In this document: in pieces, positions 1 through 8,769 of the stretch
How positions within the stretch are numbered: the stretch's first letter is position 1
How the letters are laid out: each line of letters opens with the position of its first letter
Source of the DNA: Portunus trituberculatus
Lineage: Eukaryota > Arthropoda > Malacostraca > Decapoda > Portunidae
Direction of reading: 5' to 3'
DNA: 64,000 nt
Assembly: GCF_017591435.1 (NCBI RefSeq)
Contig: NC_059286.1
Span: 647,001-711,000, forward strand
Notes under the pieces: generated by a model
Database searches by the model: none
What the model saw: the letters and a program-made list of their open reading frames with translations, nothing else
Told to the model about the DNA's origin: nothing
Position numbers and translations under genes: made by a program

Positions 1-100
1 TAATCTAACTGTTTCTGATGCAGTGTTGAGTTTTGAAAGCATCAATACAAGTCAATAATAGTCAGCTCTGCGAAAAGAAAACTTCATAAACGCAAAGCAA

Positions 101-308
101 AGTGAGCAAAGTAACACAACATGTAGTCCTGTCATGGGTTACTGACAAGGACTAACATTAAACATTAACTGCTTGCTTATTCTGGAGAGGGGCAACAATA
201 GAATAAAGTACAGTGAGTAAAGTAACACATGTAGTCCTGTCATGGGTTACTAACAAGGACTAACATAAAACTTTAACTGCTTGATTATACTGGGGTAGCA
301 ATAGAATA
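101..308. repeat. Two-copy tandem duplication, period about 111 bp
   Basis: The block starting AGTGAGCAAAGTAACACA at 101 recurs at 212 with a few substitutions and small gaps. Both copies carry ATGTAGTCCTGTCATGGG and end in a GAATAA motif. No coding potential is seen. The rest of 1-1270 holds only simple repeats and short unrecognised ORFs. Confidence 0.8.
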
Positions 309-451
309 ATGAACTGCCACTCTCACTGGCAAGATTGTTAACCTACACCCTCCCCAGCAGTCTCACACCACATCCCAATGCACCACCCACTACCAGCCTC
401 ACTCCCTAATCCTCAACAACCCTGTACCTAACCCACTGGCTATCATTAAAC

Positions 452-453
<2 letters not shown>

Positions 454-522
<69 letters not shown>
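454..522. repeat. (TA)n microsatellite
   Basis: An uninterrupted TA dinucleotide run of about 68 bp in non-coding sequence. Confidence 0.95.
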
Positions 523-1126
523 CTGTCCTTCTACTCTAACATCTAAACCTTGAGTCACGCCTAGGAGCCTCACATCCTGACCAAGGTTTCATAGTGCACT
601 CCATTTCTAAGCAATATTACCGCGATAATAATTAATAAGTAAATAAATAAATAAATAAACAAAAAAATAATAATAATAAAAATTATGCCTGCTGGTCTGT
701 CTGTCAGGCTTACTGTTCCTCTACCTGCGGAAGTTTCACCGCTTATTTATTCATCTCGGAGTCAGCAGAGTATTCTGTTGGGTCTTAATGATTCTTGGCA
801 ATGAAAAAAGTAGTGGATACTTACCTCTCCTGCCTCTTGGGCTCATCGTTAATACGTTCAGCTTTTGAATACAAACTATGTCGCTGCCTGCGTCTTAGTC
901 AGCGTTACCAGTGGTCTCGGGCTCTTGCCAGTGTTGCCACGCTTCGGCAACCTGTGCTATCTATATATCTCAGGTAATTTTCCCCAACGCACCGAAAGTT
1001 ACAATAATCTGACATTTTTTTCTCTTTACAAATCAAACTTTTCCATAAAAAAAATCGTAATAACATATTAAAGACTGAATGGTGATAAACTAGTACCTTT
1101 TATGTAAAGAATCGCATAAAAAATGT

Positions 1127-1130
<4 letters not shown>

Positions 1131-1202
<72 letters not shown>
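1131..1202. repeat. (TA)n microsatellite
   Basis: An uninterrupted TA dinucleotide run of about 72 bp, just downstream of the hAT remnant that lies on the opposite strand. Confidence 0.95.
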
Positions 1203-1206
<4 letters not shown>

Positions 1207-1272
1207 AGTAAAATATAATAAACAAATATTATATACTTACATCACTCACCGTTGACTTAGATAGGTCACCGT

Positions 1273-1690
1273 TTAATCTTGTGTCTCCTCTGTGACAATG
1301 AGATTCTTGTCATTTTCATTGCATTTCGCAAAGTATTTTGACCTTGCGCTTGAATAGTTTTTGATCAAAGATGGTGTCATTTCAAAGCTGGTTGGGAATC
1401 GCTCCGATGTCTTTATTATTGCTTCCAGTGTCTTTACAGAGAGTTTATTTCGAAGTTTTGTTTTATTGTTGTTGAGCTTTGAAAATGTTTTCTCAACTTC
1501 TGTTGTGCTTTGCGGCAAAGCTGTTAGCTTGAGCATAAAAGTTGCTTTTCCTCATATGAGGGTACACCTCTCATATGCTTCCAAAATTCCACAATACTTT
1601 GTCTCCCATGCACCTTTTTTGACTTCATCATAAACTAAGATAGACTTCCACTGTCTAGCTGTCGTTGGTTTGCACGTCAACACCAGGTGG
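1273..1690 (-). pseudogene. hAT transposase, C-terminal dimerisation domain remnant
   Basis: The minus-strand reading frame from 1536 to 1273 carries the hAT C-terminal dimerisation signature: ALPQSTTEVEKTFSKLN followed by KTKLRNKLSVKTLEAIIKTS. In hAT transposases this region closes the RNase-H-like fold and mediates multimerisation. The same frame continues upstream (QWKSILVYDEVKKGAWETKY, 1737 to 1555) but is cut by a stop at 1552-1554, so the gene is broken. The N-terminal BED finger and the catalytic aspartates are absent. A CR1 3' end lies directly upstream and probably interrupted it. The family call is firm from motif order; the subfamily is not resolved. Confidence 0.75.
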
Positions 1691-2065
1691 TATAACATAT
1701 AACATATAACATAAATAATAGGATAACAAAGGGCCACCAGGGCCCATCTAGGTTATCCTGTATCAGTCGCAGAGCGACCTCGTCATCAGTACTTAAAGAT
1801 ACACTTACAAGTACACAATACATTGTATACTAATTCTAAATATTTGGCCCATTAACAGGGCTAAGTCCTGCAGCGAAATCCTCTACAATCTGTGATCCCC
1901 ATACATGGGGATCATGTCTTGTTTAACTATAGTAAATTTCTTATAAAAACTATCATGCAGTGCTATACATAATTATAAGTCTAATAAATTTAAGTGCTTA
2001 TCTAATCTGTTTTTAAACATTGTCAAACTAGTGCTATTTACAACCGTCTCTGGCAATGCATTCCA
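1691..2065 (-). mobile_element. CR1-like non-LTR retrotransposon, 3' end only (copy A)
   Basis: This is the reverse complement of the 3' UTR seen in copies B (3260-3541) and D (63121-63401). It includes the terminal pentanucleotide repeat (TTATG units, here ATAAC) at 1691-1715, a palindrome at 1894-1913 and the GTCGC/GCGAC stem. Homology runs up to the GGAATGCATTGCC block that lies just inside the end of the RT ORF and stops at 2065, exactly at the edge of the outer Harbinger. It has no coding capacity beyond a few codons. Such 5'-truncated tails are usual for CR1. Confidence 0.85.
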
Positions 2066-2189
2066 CTGGGCCCGTACTTATAAACACTAAGATGACGTCC
2101 TAACGGTAAGAAGTCGTCCTAAATCACAAAAATGGCGGAATTCGAGTCTTAAATCCTTAAGACGGCATCCTAAGCCCTAAAGATGCGTC

Positions 2190-2227
2190 TTACTGCTAAA
2201 ACACCTCCCGAGGTGTTTTAGCAGTAA
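2190..2227. repeat. Perfect 18-bp-arm hairpin at the nested insertion edge
   Basis: TTACTGCTAAAACACCTC (2190-2207) and GAGGTGTTTTAGCAGTAA (2210-2227) are perfect reverse complements separated by two cytosines. The right arm ends in the TAA that serves as the left target duplication of the inner Harbinger. Confidence 0.85.
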
Positions 2228-2448
2228 AGCGCGGTTCACACGAGGAATGTTTACCCATGTTCCGGGAACAAGTTTTCCAATGTTCCGGGAATTTATTCCA
2301 CCGATGTTCACACGGTACTGAAGTTTATTCCTGAGACGGCAGACCGATATCGCGACAAGATCAAGCATCCTGGTGGTCAACTCAAGTGTTTGTTTACAAG
2401 CACCACCATGCCGAGCCACGCACACCACATCAACCACAATCGACGACA

Positions 2449-3260
2449 ACAAGTTTGCAGATGATACTAAGATAGCATGTGCAGTACAGGGTGAAAAGGA
2501 CAATTACAGAATACAACGAGACCTGGACAGGCTGATAGCATGGGCAGACAGGTGGCAGATGGAGTTTAATTCTAAAAAGTGTCAGGTTATGCATTTAGGT
2601 AAAGACAACACAAACTTTAACTATGAGATGGAGGGATGTTGGCTAGAGGCAGTAGAGGAAGGAAAGGATTTAGGAGTAGTGATAGACAGGACTATGAAAT
2701 TTTCAAAGCAATGTTTAGAAGCAAGAAATAGGGCAAATAGGATCCTGGGTTTTATAAATAGAAATGTTAGTTATAAAAGTAAGGAAGTGGTGCGTAGCTT
2801 ATATAATTCCTATGTTAGGCCCCATTTAGAGTATTGCATACAGGCCTGGTCACCCCACTATAGGCAGGATATCAACATGTTAGAAGCAGTTCAGAGAAGA
2901 GCAACTAGGATGATACCAGCTTTGAAGCGCCTGGAGTATAGAGATAGATTAATGGCATTAAACATGTTTTCATTTGAGAGGAGATGTATAAGAGGGGATA
3001 TGATACAGTTATTTAAAATGTTCTCAGATACAAACTACATAGATGTGAGATCTTTCTTTACCTTAGAGGAGGGAAGTAGGACTAGAAATCATGGCAGGAA
3101 GATTAGAAAGCAAGGCTGCAGGTTAGATATAAGAAAATATTTCTTTAGTCATAGGGTGGTAGACTTCTGGAATGCATTGCCAGAGACGGTTGTAAATAGC
3201 ACTAGTTTGACAATGTTTAAAAACAGATTAGATAAGCACTTAAATTTATTAGATTTATAA
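2449..3260 (+). pseudogene. CR1 reverse transcriptase, C-terminal part (copy B)
   Basis: The frame is open from the truncated start to the stop at 3260. It holds the end of the RT palm (FADDTKIACAV), then DRWQMEFNSKKCQVMHLG, the thumb (YNSYVRPHLEYCIQAWSP) and a C-terminal tail ending LDKHLNLLDL. The RT copies element RNA onto nicked chromosomal DNA. The endonuclease, fingers and most of the palm are absent, so the fragment cannot be functional. The M at 2373 lies in flanking Harbinger sequence and is not the element's own start. This copy has no frameshift over about 270 residues, unlike C and D. Confidence 0.85.
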
Positions 3261-3541
3261 TTATGTATAGCGCTGCATGATAGTTTTTATAAGAAATTTA
3301 CTATAGTTAAACAAGACATGATCCCAATGTATGGGGATTACAGATTGTAGAGGAATTCGCTGCAGGACTTAGCCCTGTTAATGGGCCAAATATTTAGAAT
3401 TAGTATATAATGTATTGTGTACTTGTAAGTGTATCTTTAAGTACTGATGACGAGGTCGCTGTGCGACTGATACAGGATAACCTAGATGGGCCCTGGTGGC
3501 ACTTTGTTATCCTATTATTTATGTTATGTTATGTTATGTTA
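2449..3541 (+). mobile_element. CR1-like non-LTR retrotransposon, 5'-truncated (copy B)
   Basis: Homology to copies C and D starts abruptly at the FADD catalytic motif of the RT (about 2452) and runs through the RT C-terminus, the 3' UTR and the terminal TATGT repeats (3519-3541). It lies within the transposase start of the inner Harbinger, between codons at 2408-2448 and the continuation at 3543. The 5' truncation fits incomplete target-primed reverse transcription. No clear target-site duplication was seen. Confidence 0.9.
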
Positions 3542-3929
3542 AGGCCTCACCCGACAGCAATGGGGCCACTTCATTCTTGCCATATGTCTGATGAGGGAAC
3601 GGGATGAACAACCCCGTGTTTGGACACGTCCCTGGCTATCAAGGAGGCGTCAGGAGAGCGTGTACTTCCGACTGGTGAGGGAGTTGTCGCTAGAAGACCC
3701 AGGTGCACTTCGGGAATGGATTCACCTGGACAAAATGTAGAGTTGCATAGAGGTCAGTGGCACCAGCATCCACATGGTGGACTTGAAAGGCTGCTATTGG
3801 TAGCTAGAGGTCATGCACAAGATGCCAAGGGAGTCAGAGAAACTTTAAAGCAATATTTCAATAATGCAGGTAAAGTACCTTGGCAAGATGTAATGTGCTT
3901 TCTACACTAGGCTATGCATAAATGTTTGT

Positions 3930-4375
3930 GTTTTGTATGTATGTGTGTGCATTTTACATAGTGACCTGTCTCCATATCTCCATTTGTCTAATTTTTGCTC
4001 AAAGTTTTGCACATTGTGCTGCAACTACCTCCTCATTTAAAGCTTTCCACTTTTCCACTGTTCTATGTGGAAAACTATTCTTTCCAATGTCCTTCACACA
4101 CCATCTTTGTAGCTGTACTCTATCCTTTTTTAGATTCCTTATATCTTTCAATAGGTTAGATGAAAACACCACTGCTGTATACTCTAATTTAGGTATTATT
4201 ATGCCAGTAGTAATTTTGTCATCATATCCTTGTCATATAATTAAATGCAACTGTAATACTTGATAATATTTTCTATGTTACTCCATATATCTTGCCTGCT
4301 ATGTGGGACTGTATCAAAAGCCTTTTTTATATTTAAATATGCTGTAACCACCCAGCCATCTCTATTATCTAGTGT
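3930..4375 (-). pseudogene. Degraded non-LTR RT 3' end (third family)
   Basis: Read on the minus strand, 4375 to 4330 gives LNIKKAFDTVPHSR, the conserved RT motif with its catalytic aspartate changed to N in the LD.KKAFD block. Further down come IPKLEYTAVVFSSNL (RT thumb), FPHRTVEKWKALNEEVVAAQ and FEQKLDKW, in varying frames. Several stops and a large internal gap separate the blocks. The fragment lies beyond the transposase remnant, inside the inner Harbinger. It resembles the RT tail of the fragment at 5395-5835. Confidence 0.55.
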
Positions 4376-4379
4376 GAAG

Positions 4380-4381
<2 letters not shown>

Positions 4382-4418
<37 letters not shown>
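4382..4418. repeat. (GT)n microsatellite
   Basis: A GT dinucleotide run of about 36 bp inside the inner Harbinger. Confidence 0.95.
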
Positions 4419-5394
4419 AGTTTGGGTAGAGGGTGGCAGGAGGTGGAGAGTGTTTATGCACACTTTTCAAGTGCATTACATTATAAGAGGCAAGGAAATA
4501 AAGAGACAACCTTATGGACTTATTTTACTTAACCAAAAATATCAGCTGAATGCAATAATTACAGAAAATGTTATAAATGTACAAATGCTAAAAAAATTTG
4601 TTTTTACAATTTTTTTTTTTTTTTTTACAAAATCCTCATATACCTTTTGAGCACTATTCAAAATAGCAAAACTAAGTTCATACTGCATGTGTGATGGAAC
4701 TAGATTTATGATATTTTCAATCATTGACCCAACACACTTGGAGAATGAAGGGTCAGTGGTTCTTGCGCACTCATTTGTAATGCAACTTCTAGTGCTGAAT
4801 CATATGCCTTGGCTCGTTTCCTCTTCATGGCATTCGAAGACAAATGCCTAGGCTGGCCTTCAGCTGCTGACAAAACTGGACTAGATGATGATGGAGTCGT
4901 CAGAAGGGATGATGAAGCTGAACTTGTAAGTGACCCAGGGTTGTGTTCTTTACTGAATGTCCTCAAGGCATCAGCAAGATCATTTGCAGTCACCTGTTTG
5001 GCTTGTTCAGTGGAATGACTGATCTGGTCTGTTTCAAAACCAGTTTCCTCAAGTCCCTCACATATACTGGCTTCTTCAACTAAATAGATGGATGACTCTT
5101 CAGGTGGAAATTCTGGCATGGGTAATGAAGGTTCCTGTTGAAAAAAAAAAATATGTTGTATTACTGATAACAGTACTGTATTTTTGTAAGTTAAGGAAAA
5201 AAAGTCAGTATGATAACACAACAGACACAAATGGTAAATCTGCTCACCACACCTAAATTAATCCTGATAATGCAATGTTTATAAACATTTTTCCACCCCA
5301 AATCATTTGTTCTCCTATTGAATTCCTAACGAACCTACAGTATGACATGTCCAAATAAGGCTGGTGTCATTAACAAGTACCATAGCTTAAATTT

Positions 5395-5835
5395 GTGAAA
5401 ATGTGATCAAGGAAAGATGGACCAAGAAGCATTTGGAAGAGAATAATATAATTAATGATTTAGGAAAGGAAGATCATGTGTAACAAACCTAATATGCTTT
5501 TGCTCTGTAATCATAGACATAACACAAGATGGGTTGACAGTGTATTTTGGGATAAGAAAAAGACATGAGAAAATTTAATAAAAGAAATTGAAAATAGAGG
5601 GGGAATAACAGGAACATTGCTGGAGTGGATGGAAGATTTTCTAACTGGAAGAACAATGAGGGTGATAATCAGAGGCAGAGTCCTTCATGAAAAACAGCTT
5701 CCCTCATAGAGTGATAAGACATTTGAAATGGGCTGAATAAGGAGGCGGTGTGTGCAAAGTCAATACTTAAAGAAAAAATTAGACAAAGTGAGATACAGAG
5801 ACGGGGCAGCACGAGCATAGGCTCCCCTCCGTAAT
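5395..5835 (+). pseudogene. Degraded non-LTR RT fragment in the MADF intron
   Basis: Plus-strand frames give KEIENRGGITGTLLEWMEDF followed by LTGRTMRVIIRGRV, a recognisable RT palm-proximal block. Then FPHRVIRH and EKLDKVRYRDGAARA follow, the usual end of a crustacean-type non-LTR RT. The segment between the two blocks is missing and frames change. It sits in the intron between exons 2 and 3 of the MADF-BESS gene, in antisense orientation to it. Confidence 0.5.
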
Positions 5836-6683
5836 AAAATACAACTAGGTGAATACTAAATACACAAATAACCATCCTCATTGACATTATGTTCTCTTTA
5901 ATCCTGTTTTATGAATAAATTAGATCATATGACTTTTGATGATGTGTGCTTCTGCTCGTGTGTGTGTGTGTGTGTGGGTAACCAAAAACAAGTTTTCCTA
6001 TGATTGCAATAAAACTGAGTAAACCATTGGACCGTTATGTGATTGAAACTTATAAATATTATTATGGCATTACATAATTATTATAGGAAAATCTTATGAT
6101 AGTACCATTATCACCCCAATCAGAGTTTTGAAGCACACTATAAAATACCTTGTGTGTTGGTCCCGACCAGCATGCCTCTGTTGTGAGCTCCTCACTTGGA
6201 CCTAGGAATGCAAGGCAGTCGTAATATTCCCATTTTGTAGGTGTCTTGCCTGCTGAGCCACTTGGTGCTGACTGTATCTATTTGTGCTCTCGCAGAAAGT
6301 ATGCCTTCAGCTTCTTAAATTTAACACGAACTTGATCTGTAATGAGCAATATATTTTTTTAATAAAACAATTAAATCAATTCCATATTCAGTTGTATGTA
6401 TATGCTGCATTATTCATGACAGCTAGTGTAACTTTTGGTAAAATGTATATTCTTTAAGGATATTGTTTAGTATATTTTCCTTGAATGGAGTTTCATTTGA
6501 TATGAAATTACTAGACATCATAATTAGCACAGACAATAAATACTAGGTGCCCTGAAATTTTACAGCAATTAGTGCACAGGGGGTGATAAAAACTAAATAT
6601 TAATAAGTACACATTTTGGAATGTATTTTCCATCACAAATGATTATTAGGTTAGGCTGGATTAGGAATGACAAGTTAGGTTAG

Positions 6684-6913
6684 GTTAGGATAGTTATGTC
6701 ATTGGATACATTCCCCAAGATATGTCATCAGTGAGGATTGTTTAAAGAAAGCTTTGTGACGGCTTACTGCCAATTTCACATTACTGTATGTGTATCAGGG
6801 TTAGGATAGTTATGTCATTGGATACATTCCCCAAGATATGTCATCAGTGAGGATTGTTTAAAGAAAGCTTTGTGACGGCTTACTGCCAATTTCACATTAC
6901 TGTATGTGTATCA
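6684..6913. repeat. Perfect 115-bp tandem duplication
   Basis: The segment 6684-6798, starting GGTTAGGATAGTTATGTC, is repeated at 6799-6913 with no differences seen by eye. It lies in an intron-like part of the inner Harbinger, next to short TTAGG-type runs (about 6655-6690 and 7088-7110). Confidence 0.9.
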
Positions 6914-8354
6914 GGGCTGCCACAACATTGAAATATTCTTGCCTACAAAAAGAATATTTGTTTTTGGCCCAGGGTGGTGCAGGCCCTTGGGTAGCAAAGT
7001 GTGCCTCCCTATTGGTCTTGTGATAGTGGCCATCTTAATCTTGATTTTTATCTCATTGCTAGCATTTCAACCTAACTTAGCTAAACTAACCTAACCTAAC
7101 AAAATTTTACCTAACCTAACTATATCTGCATCCAGCAGCTGGGCACCAGCAATACTGTTCAGTTTTAGGAAAATTTTACATTAATGCCAAGGTGGACTGG
7201 AGTAGATACAAGTCAGTTTTACCACTCTAAAATACTCAAAATTCATCTCAGCACTTCTTGTTTAAAAACTTTCTCTTGAGTAGCATGTCCCCAGACCAAC
7301 ACAGTTGTTCCACTATGCCTAAGCTTGTCTAGAAGAATAAATTTGAGGAAATATCAACACTGCTGTATATGGCTTTGCCTCCAAAGTAAATATTTGCCAA
7401 AATTAGTAGCAGTTCTGAGGAGGTTAGGTTAGGGTAGGTTAGGTTAAGTTTGGTTGAGATATCTTGATCAAAACATCTAAGGTTTTCATTCACAGCACAT
7501 CAAAATCTCCTGAATAAATATAGTTTCGTTTGAAAATATAAAACATTTGAACTTTTAAATTTGTGATAGAAAATGCCTGCCCAAACAGTAGTTTTATATG
7601 CAATACCTAATTGTGCAATGTACTTAATACGTCTACTCAAGCTGGCTAATCATTATACCTATATCTATATATTTGGCTGCACGGGTACCTAAACGTCTCT
7701 TTAAATGATATACATTACAGAAATACTGTGAAGGAGCCTTACCTGCAGTCAAAGTGGTCATCGCAGGGTATTGAGCCTTGATTTCCTGGGCTATCTCACC
7801 AAACACTTTCAATCTGAGTTTATGCTTGGGATAGTCCACATTTTGTGGGTCCCAGAGGAATCTGTGCCCTTCTACCAGTTCGCACAAATATCTGATAACA
7901 CTCCTGGGCCACAATAACTCGTTCTCCATAATTTTAAACACTTGTCAACACACGAGGAGAGCAAGCAGCAAATCGTCGTCCAGTCGTGAGTTCCCACGTA
8001 GCGTCAGCAAGTTCACCATCCAAACGGAACCTTGAAACCCGGGAACTTGCTGAGCCGGATCACAGTTTAGCCAAAGCTTGTTCCCGGATCATGGGTAAAC
8101 ATTCCTCGTGTGAACCGCGCTTAAGACGCGCTCCTAAGATTTCATCCTAAAAGTAAACATGGCCGCTCTAGGGGACCGCACCGCCACCACCTGCGACAGA
8201 GACGGTCGTTTCGTGAGAGGAAGGACCTCCTGAATAAGCTAGATGACTGTGAGCTGGTGAAGAGGTATTGGCAGGATCCTGCTGGTATCATTTTTGTGAC
8301 AAATTTGGTGCGGGAAAGGCTGAAGAGACCAACTGCAAAGAACAAGGCCTCTCT

Positions 8355-8765
8355 GTGAAGGCAGTGAGTGAGGAGGTGCAGAAGAGGGTTGGGGAGATGG
8401 AGAGGGAGGGTGTAGTAGTTTTGCACGTAGGTGGGAACGATGTCAGAGCAGGTGGGTCGGAGGAGTTAGTGGCAAGATTTCGGGAAATGTTAGGCAAGAT
8501 AAGGGAGAGTGGTAGGAGGTGTGTAGTGTCAGGAATCTTGCCTCGTGTGTATGTTAGCAGGGAATGGTTGTCTAGAGCCATTGGTGTGAATGATTGGGTA
8601 AAAGGGATGTGTAAGGATGTGGGTGTCAGCTTTGTGGATGTATGGGATAGGTTCTATGGGCGAAGGGATTTGTATGCTAGGGATGGTGTGCATCTGAGTA
8701 GGAAGGGTGTGGATGTGCTGAGTGGATGTCTGGAGGGGGGAGTTGGGATGGAGTGTAGGGGGTGA
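8355..8765 (+). pseudogene. CR1 ORF1 fragment: SGNH/GDSL esterase domain (copy C)
   Basis: The frame reads VKAVSEEVQKRVGEMEREG, VVVLHVGGNDVRAGG (block III, with the catalytic-type G.ND) and YARDGVHLSRKGVDVLSG (block V, the D..H pair), ending at 8765. The block I GDS serine motif lies upstream of the truncation and is seen only in copy D. CR1-clade ORF1 proteins are known to carry an SGNH-hydrolase domain, whose role in retrotransposition is unsettled. This copy is uninterrupted across the part that remains. Confidence 0.85.
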
Positions 8766-8769
8766 GGTA

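Larger units (their letters stand above)
2408..3910 (+). pseudogene. Inner Harbinger transposase remnant (start and end only)
   Basis: An ATG at 2408 opens MPSHAHHINHNRRQ, cut by CR1 copy B. After the insertion the frame reads WGHFILAICLMRERDEQP (3561 on), then WTRPWLSRRRQESVYFRLV and RELSLEDPGALREW, stopping at 3738-3740. The RPW..RR block followed by an EL..DP..F/LR block matches the N-terminus of PIF/HARBI1-type nucleases. A second frame (to 3910) carries VRETLKQYFNNAGKVPWQD, the typical extreme C-terminus of the same family. The DDE catalytic core between them is missing, so this is an internally deleted, non-autonomous copy. The family call rests on these short motifs. Confidence 0.6.
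4542..7941 (-). pseudogene. MADF-BESS DNA-binding protein of the inner Harbinger, three exons
   Basis: Exon 1 (7941-7743) starts ATG and encodes the first half of a MADF domain (LCELVEGHRFLWDPQNVDYP). It ends at a GTAAGG donor. Exon 2 (6336-6149, after an ACAG acceptor) completes it: VRVKFKKLKAYFLREHK, a TAG stop, then GSAGKTPTKWEYYDCLAFLG. Exon 3 starts at 5134 (PSLPMPEFPPEESS), continues as a Ser-rich linker with a basic stretch (KRKRAK), then shifts frame at about 4722 into a BESS-like motif (IENIINLVPSHMQYELSFAI). Splice phases agree at both junctions. MADF domains bind DNA and BESS motifs mediate protein contacts; PIF elements in flies are known to carry MADF genes. The in-frame stop and the frameshift mark it as broken. 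Confidence 0.8.
2228..8121. mobile_element. Inner PIF/Harbinger DNA transposon carrying a MADF-BESS gene
   Basis: The left end AGCGCGGTTCACACGAGGAA (2228) continues through TGTTTACCCATG. The right end is the inverted copy, ending GTGTGAACCGCGCT at 8121. TAA flanks both sides (2225-2227, 8122-8124), the typical TWA target of PIF/Harbinger. Plus-strand remnants of the transposase start and end lie at 2408-3910, with the catalytic middle missing. A three-exon MADF-BESS gene lies on the minus strand (4542-7941). CR1 copy B and two other non-LTR fragments are inserted in it. It sits inside the outer Harbinger, just upstream of that element's transposase. Confidence 0.85.

Noticed and set aside
795..1071. 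Two overlapping plus-strand ORFs of 60 and 68 residues
   Set aside because: No domain or homologous block recognised; length is within chance expectation.
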